NCBI GenBank assembly: GCA_965368585.1 | Contig: CBDUNM010000122.1 | Location: 1 to 15,645 of the forward strand | Reading direction: 5' to 3' | DNA from: JARRQB01 sp965368585 | GTDB taxonomy: Bacteria > Pseudomonadota > Gammaproteobacteria > Chromatiales > Chromatiaceae | Length of the DNA stretch: 15,645 nucleotides | Shown: positions 14,799 through 15,645 of the stretch, piece by piece | Numbering within the stretch: the first letter of the stretch is position 1 | Layout: the number at the start of each line of letters is the position of its first letter | Position numbers and translations under genes: made by a program | Notes under the pieces: model-generated | Told to the model about the DNA's origin: nothing | What the model saw: the letters and a program-made list of their open reading frames with translations, nothing else | Database searches by the model: none

Positions 14799-15645
14799 AT
14801 GATGAGCGGCAGGCGCGTGGTGCGCCGGATCGTACTGTGGGTGTTGCTGGCGCTGACTGGCGCCACGGCTGTTGCGGCGGTCAGAGCGGGCAATGAATGT
14901 GTGGTGCTGCTGCACGGGCTGGGGCGCACGGCCTGGTCCATGAATGCCTTGGCGAAGTACTTGGAGACCGCCGGTTATCACGTCGTCAACCAGGGTTACG
15001 AGTCGACCTCCTCGACCATCGAACAGGTGGCGCGGCAGGTGGTGCCGCGCGCCTTGGCTGCCTGCGGCGCGCGGGCCGAAAAAGTGCATTTCGTGACCCA
15101 TTCGCTCGGTGGCATCGTGGTGCGTTATTACCTGCAGACGCACACCCTGCCCGCCGGCAGCCGGATCGTGATGCTGAGTCCGCCGAACCGCGGCAGCGAG
15201 GTGGCCGACCGCTATCGTCAAGCCGGCTGGTATCGCTGGCTGACCGGACCGGCTGGGCAGCAATTGACCACTGCGGACGACAGCATGCCCAACCGACTGC
15301 GTCCGGTACCTTACGACACGGGCGTGATCACGGGGCGCAAGTCGCTGGATCCGTGGTTTTCGGCCTTCATTCCCGGAGATGATGACGGCAAGGTGGCGGT
15401 GGAGGGCTGGTCCAAACTGTCGCGCCACGATGTCATCGATATGGCGCAACACTTCGAACACGACGGCGTCGACTCGATCGTTTACACCGATATCAGTCGT
15501 GACGGCATGATGACCGGTTGCAACGTGGAGGCCACAGTGGCGCTGGCCGACGCAGTACGTATCCCGGTTATCGCCTCTGGCGGTATCACCAACCTCGCTG
15601 ATGTACGGGCGATCTGCGAATCCGCGACCGACAACATCATGGGAG
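14799..15645 (+). CDS. Exported alpha/beta hydrolase, fused in frame to HisA C-terminal half; right end cut
   Basis: The frame starts at ATG 14799 (or 14802) after GGAG at 14790-14793 and is open to the window edge, giving 282 residues. Residues 1-28 form a signal peptide (RIVLWVLLALTGATAVAAV). A lipase-like alpha/beta hydrolase follows: the oxyanion segment LLHGLGR (His39), the nucleophile Ser102 in THSLGG, then MLSPPNRGSEVAD and IPGDDDGKVAVE, whose Asp would be the acid residue. At that point (residues about 196-203) a normal relative continues to a conserved His near the C-terminus. Here instead the sequence becomes HisA, described separately. The hydrolase part therefore lacks its catalytic His. 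The 75 bases between bcp and this start contain no clear promoter. I am sure of the hydrolase family and of the switch; whether the fusion is real is doubtful. Confidence 0.82.
   Translation, partial: MMSGRRVVRRIVLWVLLALTGATAVAAVRAGNECVVLLHGLGRTAWSMNALAKYLETAGYHVVNQGYESTSSTIEQVARQVVPRALAACGARAEKVHFVTHSLGGIVVRYYLQTHTLPAGSRIVMLSPPNRGSEVADRYRQAGWYRWLTGPAGQQLTTADDSMPNRLRPVPYDTGVITGRKSLDPWFSAFIPGDDDGKVAVEGWSKLSRHDVIDMAQHFEHDGVDSIVYTDISRDGMMTGCNVEATVALADAVRIPVIASGGITNLADVRAICESATDNIMG
15384..15645 (+). pseudogene. hisA: HisA C-terminal half (ProFAR isomerase fragment), N-terminal half missing
   Basis: From about 15399 the frame reads VAVEGWSKLSRHDVIDMAQHF, then SIVYTDISRDGMMTG, NVEATVALADAV, IPVIASGGITNL and ADVRAICE. 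These are consecutive segments of HisA, the TIM-barrel isomerase that acts on ProFAR in histidine biosynthesis. The phosphate-binding SGG loop and the conserved Thr of YTD are present. The N-terminal half, with the catalytic Asp near residue 8 and the Asp just before the DGKV segment, is absent and replaced by alpha/beta hydrolase sequence. The fragment continues past the window edge. No hisH or other his gene precedes it. It is either the edge of a wrongly joined contig or a broken, fused gene; I favour the first. Confidence 0.85.

Noticed and set aside
13935..15461. 508-codon open frame on the minus strand
   Set aside because: It runs antisense to lutC, bcp and the hydrolase, all with clear family motifs. 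Its product shows no family and typical GC-rich antisense composition.

Overview
The window is a GC-rich bacterial chromosome segment, most likely from a gammaproteobacterium. The main pointer is tmcA (tRNA-Met cytidine acetyltransferase, in bacteria mostly a gammaproteobacterial gene), together with a pqi-type MCE lipid-transport operon and a lutABC lactate operon. I see no tRNA, rRNA, insertion sequence, CRISPR array or phage gene. Both window edges cut genes.

Layout, left to right: a secreted S8 subtilisin-like protease on the minus strand runs off the left edge (1-2260). A 544-base gap with no convincing gene follows (2261-2804). Next come a minus-strand ExeA/GspA-type AAA ATPase (2805-3725) and a divergent plus-strand small PilZ protein (4029-4340), separated by about 300 bases. 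A plus-strand DUF4213/DUF364 protein (4479-5318) converges on, and overlaps by 20 bases, the end of the pqi operon. That operon is on the minus strand, reading from 9092 down to 5299: pqiA1, pqiA2, pqiB, pqiC and a small unknown gene, with overlaps or a 15-base gap between members. A sigma70-like promoter stands just upstream at 9122-9150. Divergent from it lies tmcA (9293-11284), then lutA-lutB-lutC joined by 4-base GTGA overlaps, a possible terminator, a Bcp/PrxQ peroxiredoxin (14262-14723), and a signal-peptide-bearing alpha/beta hydrolase that starts at 14799.

How the genes work together: pqiA1/A2/B/C should form one envelope-spanning lipid-transport system, with membrane proteins, a three-MCE-domain tube and an outer-membrane lipoprotein. 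LutA/B/C should form one iron-sulfur L-lactate oxidation complex. Bcp reduces peroxides and TmcA modifies the elongator tRNA-Met anticodon; these two look like independent housekeeping genes.

The most striking anomaly is at the right edge. The alpha/beta-hydrolase frame passes without a stop, at a short Asp-Gly-Lys-Val-Ala-Val-Glu-Gly segment (15384-15407), into the C-terminal half of the histidine-biosynthesis isomerase HisA. The product would lack the hydrolase His and the HisA N-terminal catalytic half. I read this as an assembly chimera or a very recent microhomology fusion rather than a working enzyme. I did not find a convincing new multi-gene system. The next most interesting points are the split pqiA with an unknown fifth operon gene, missing cysteines in the LutB cluster motifs, and the absent usual resolving cysteine in Bcp.
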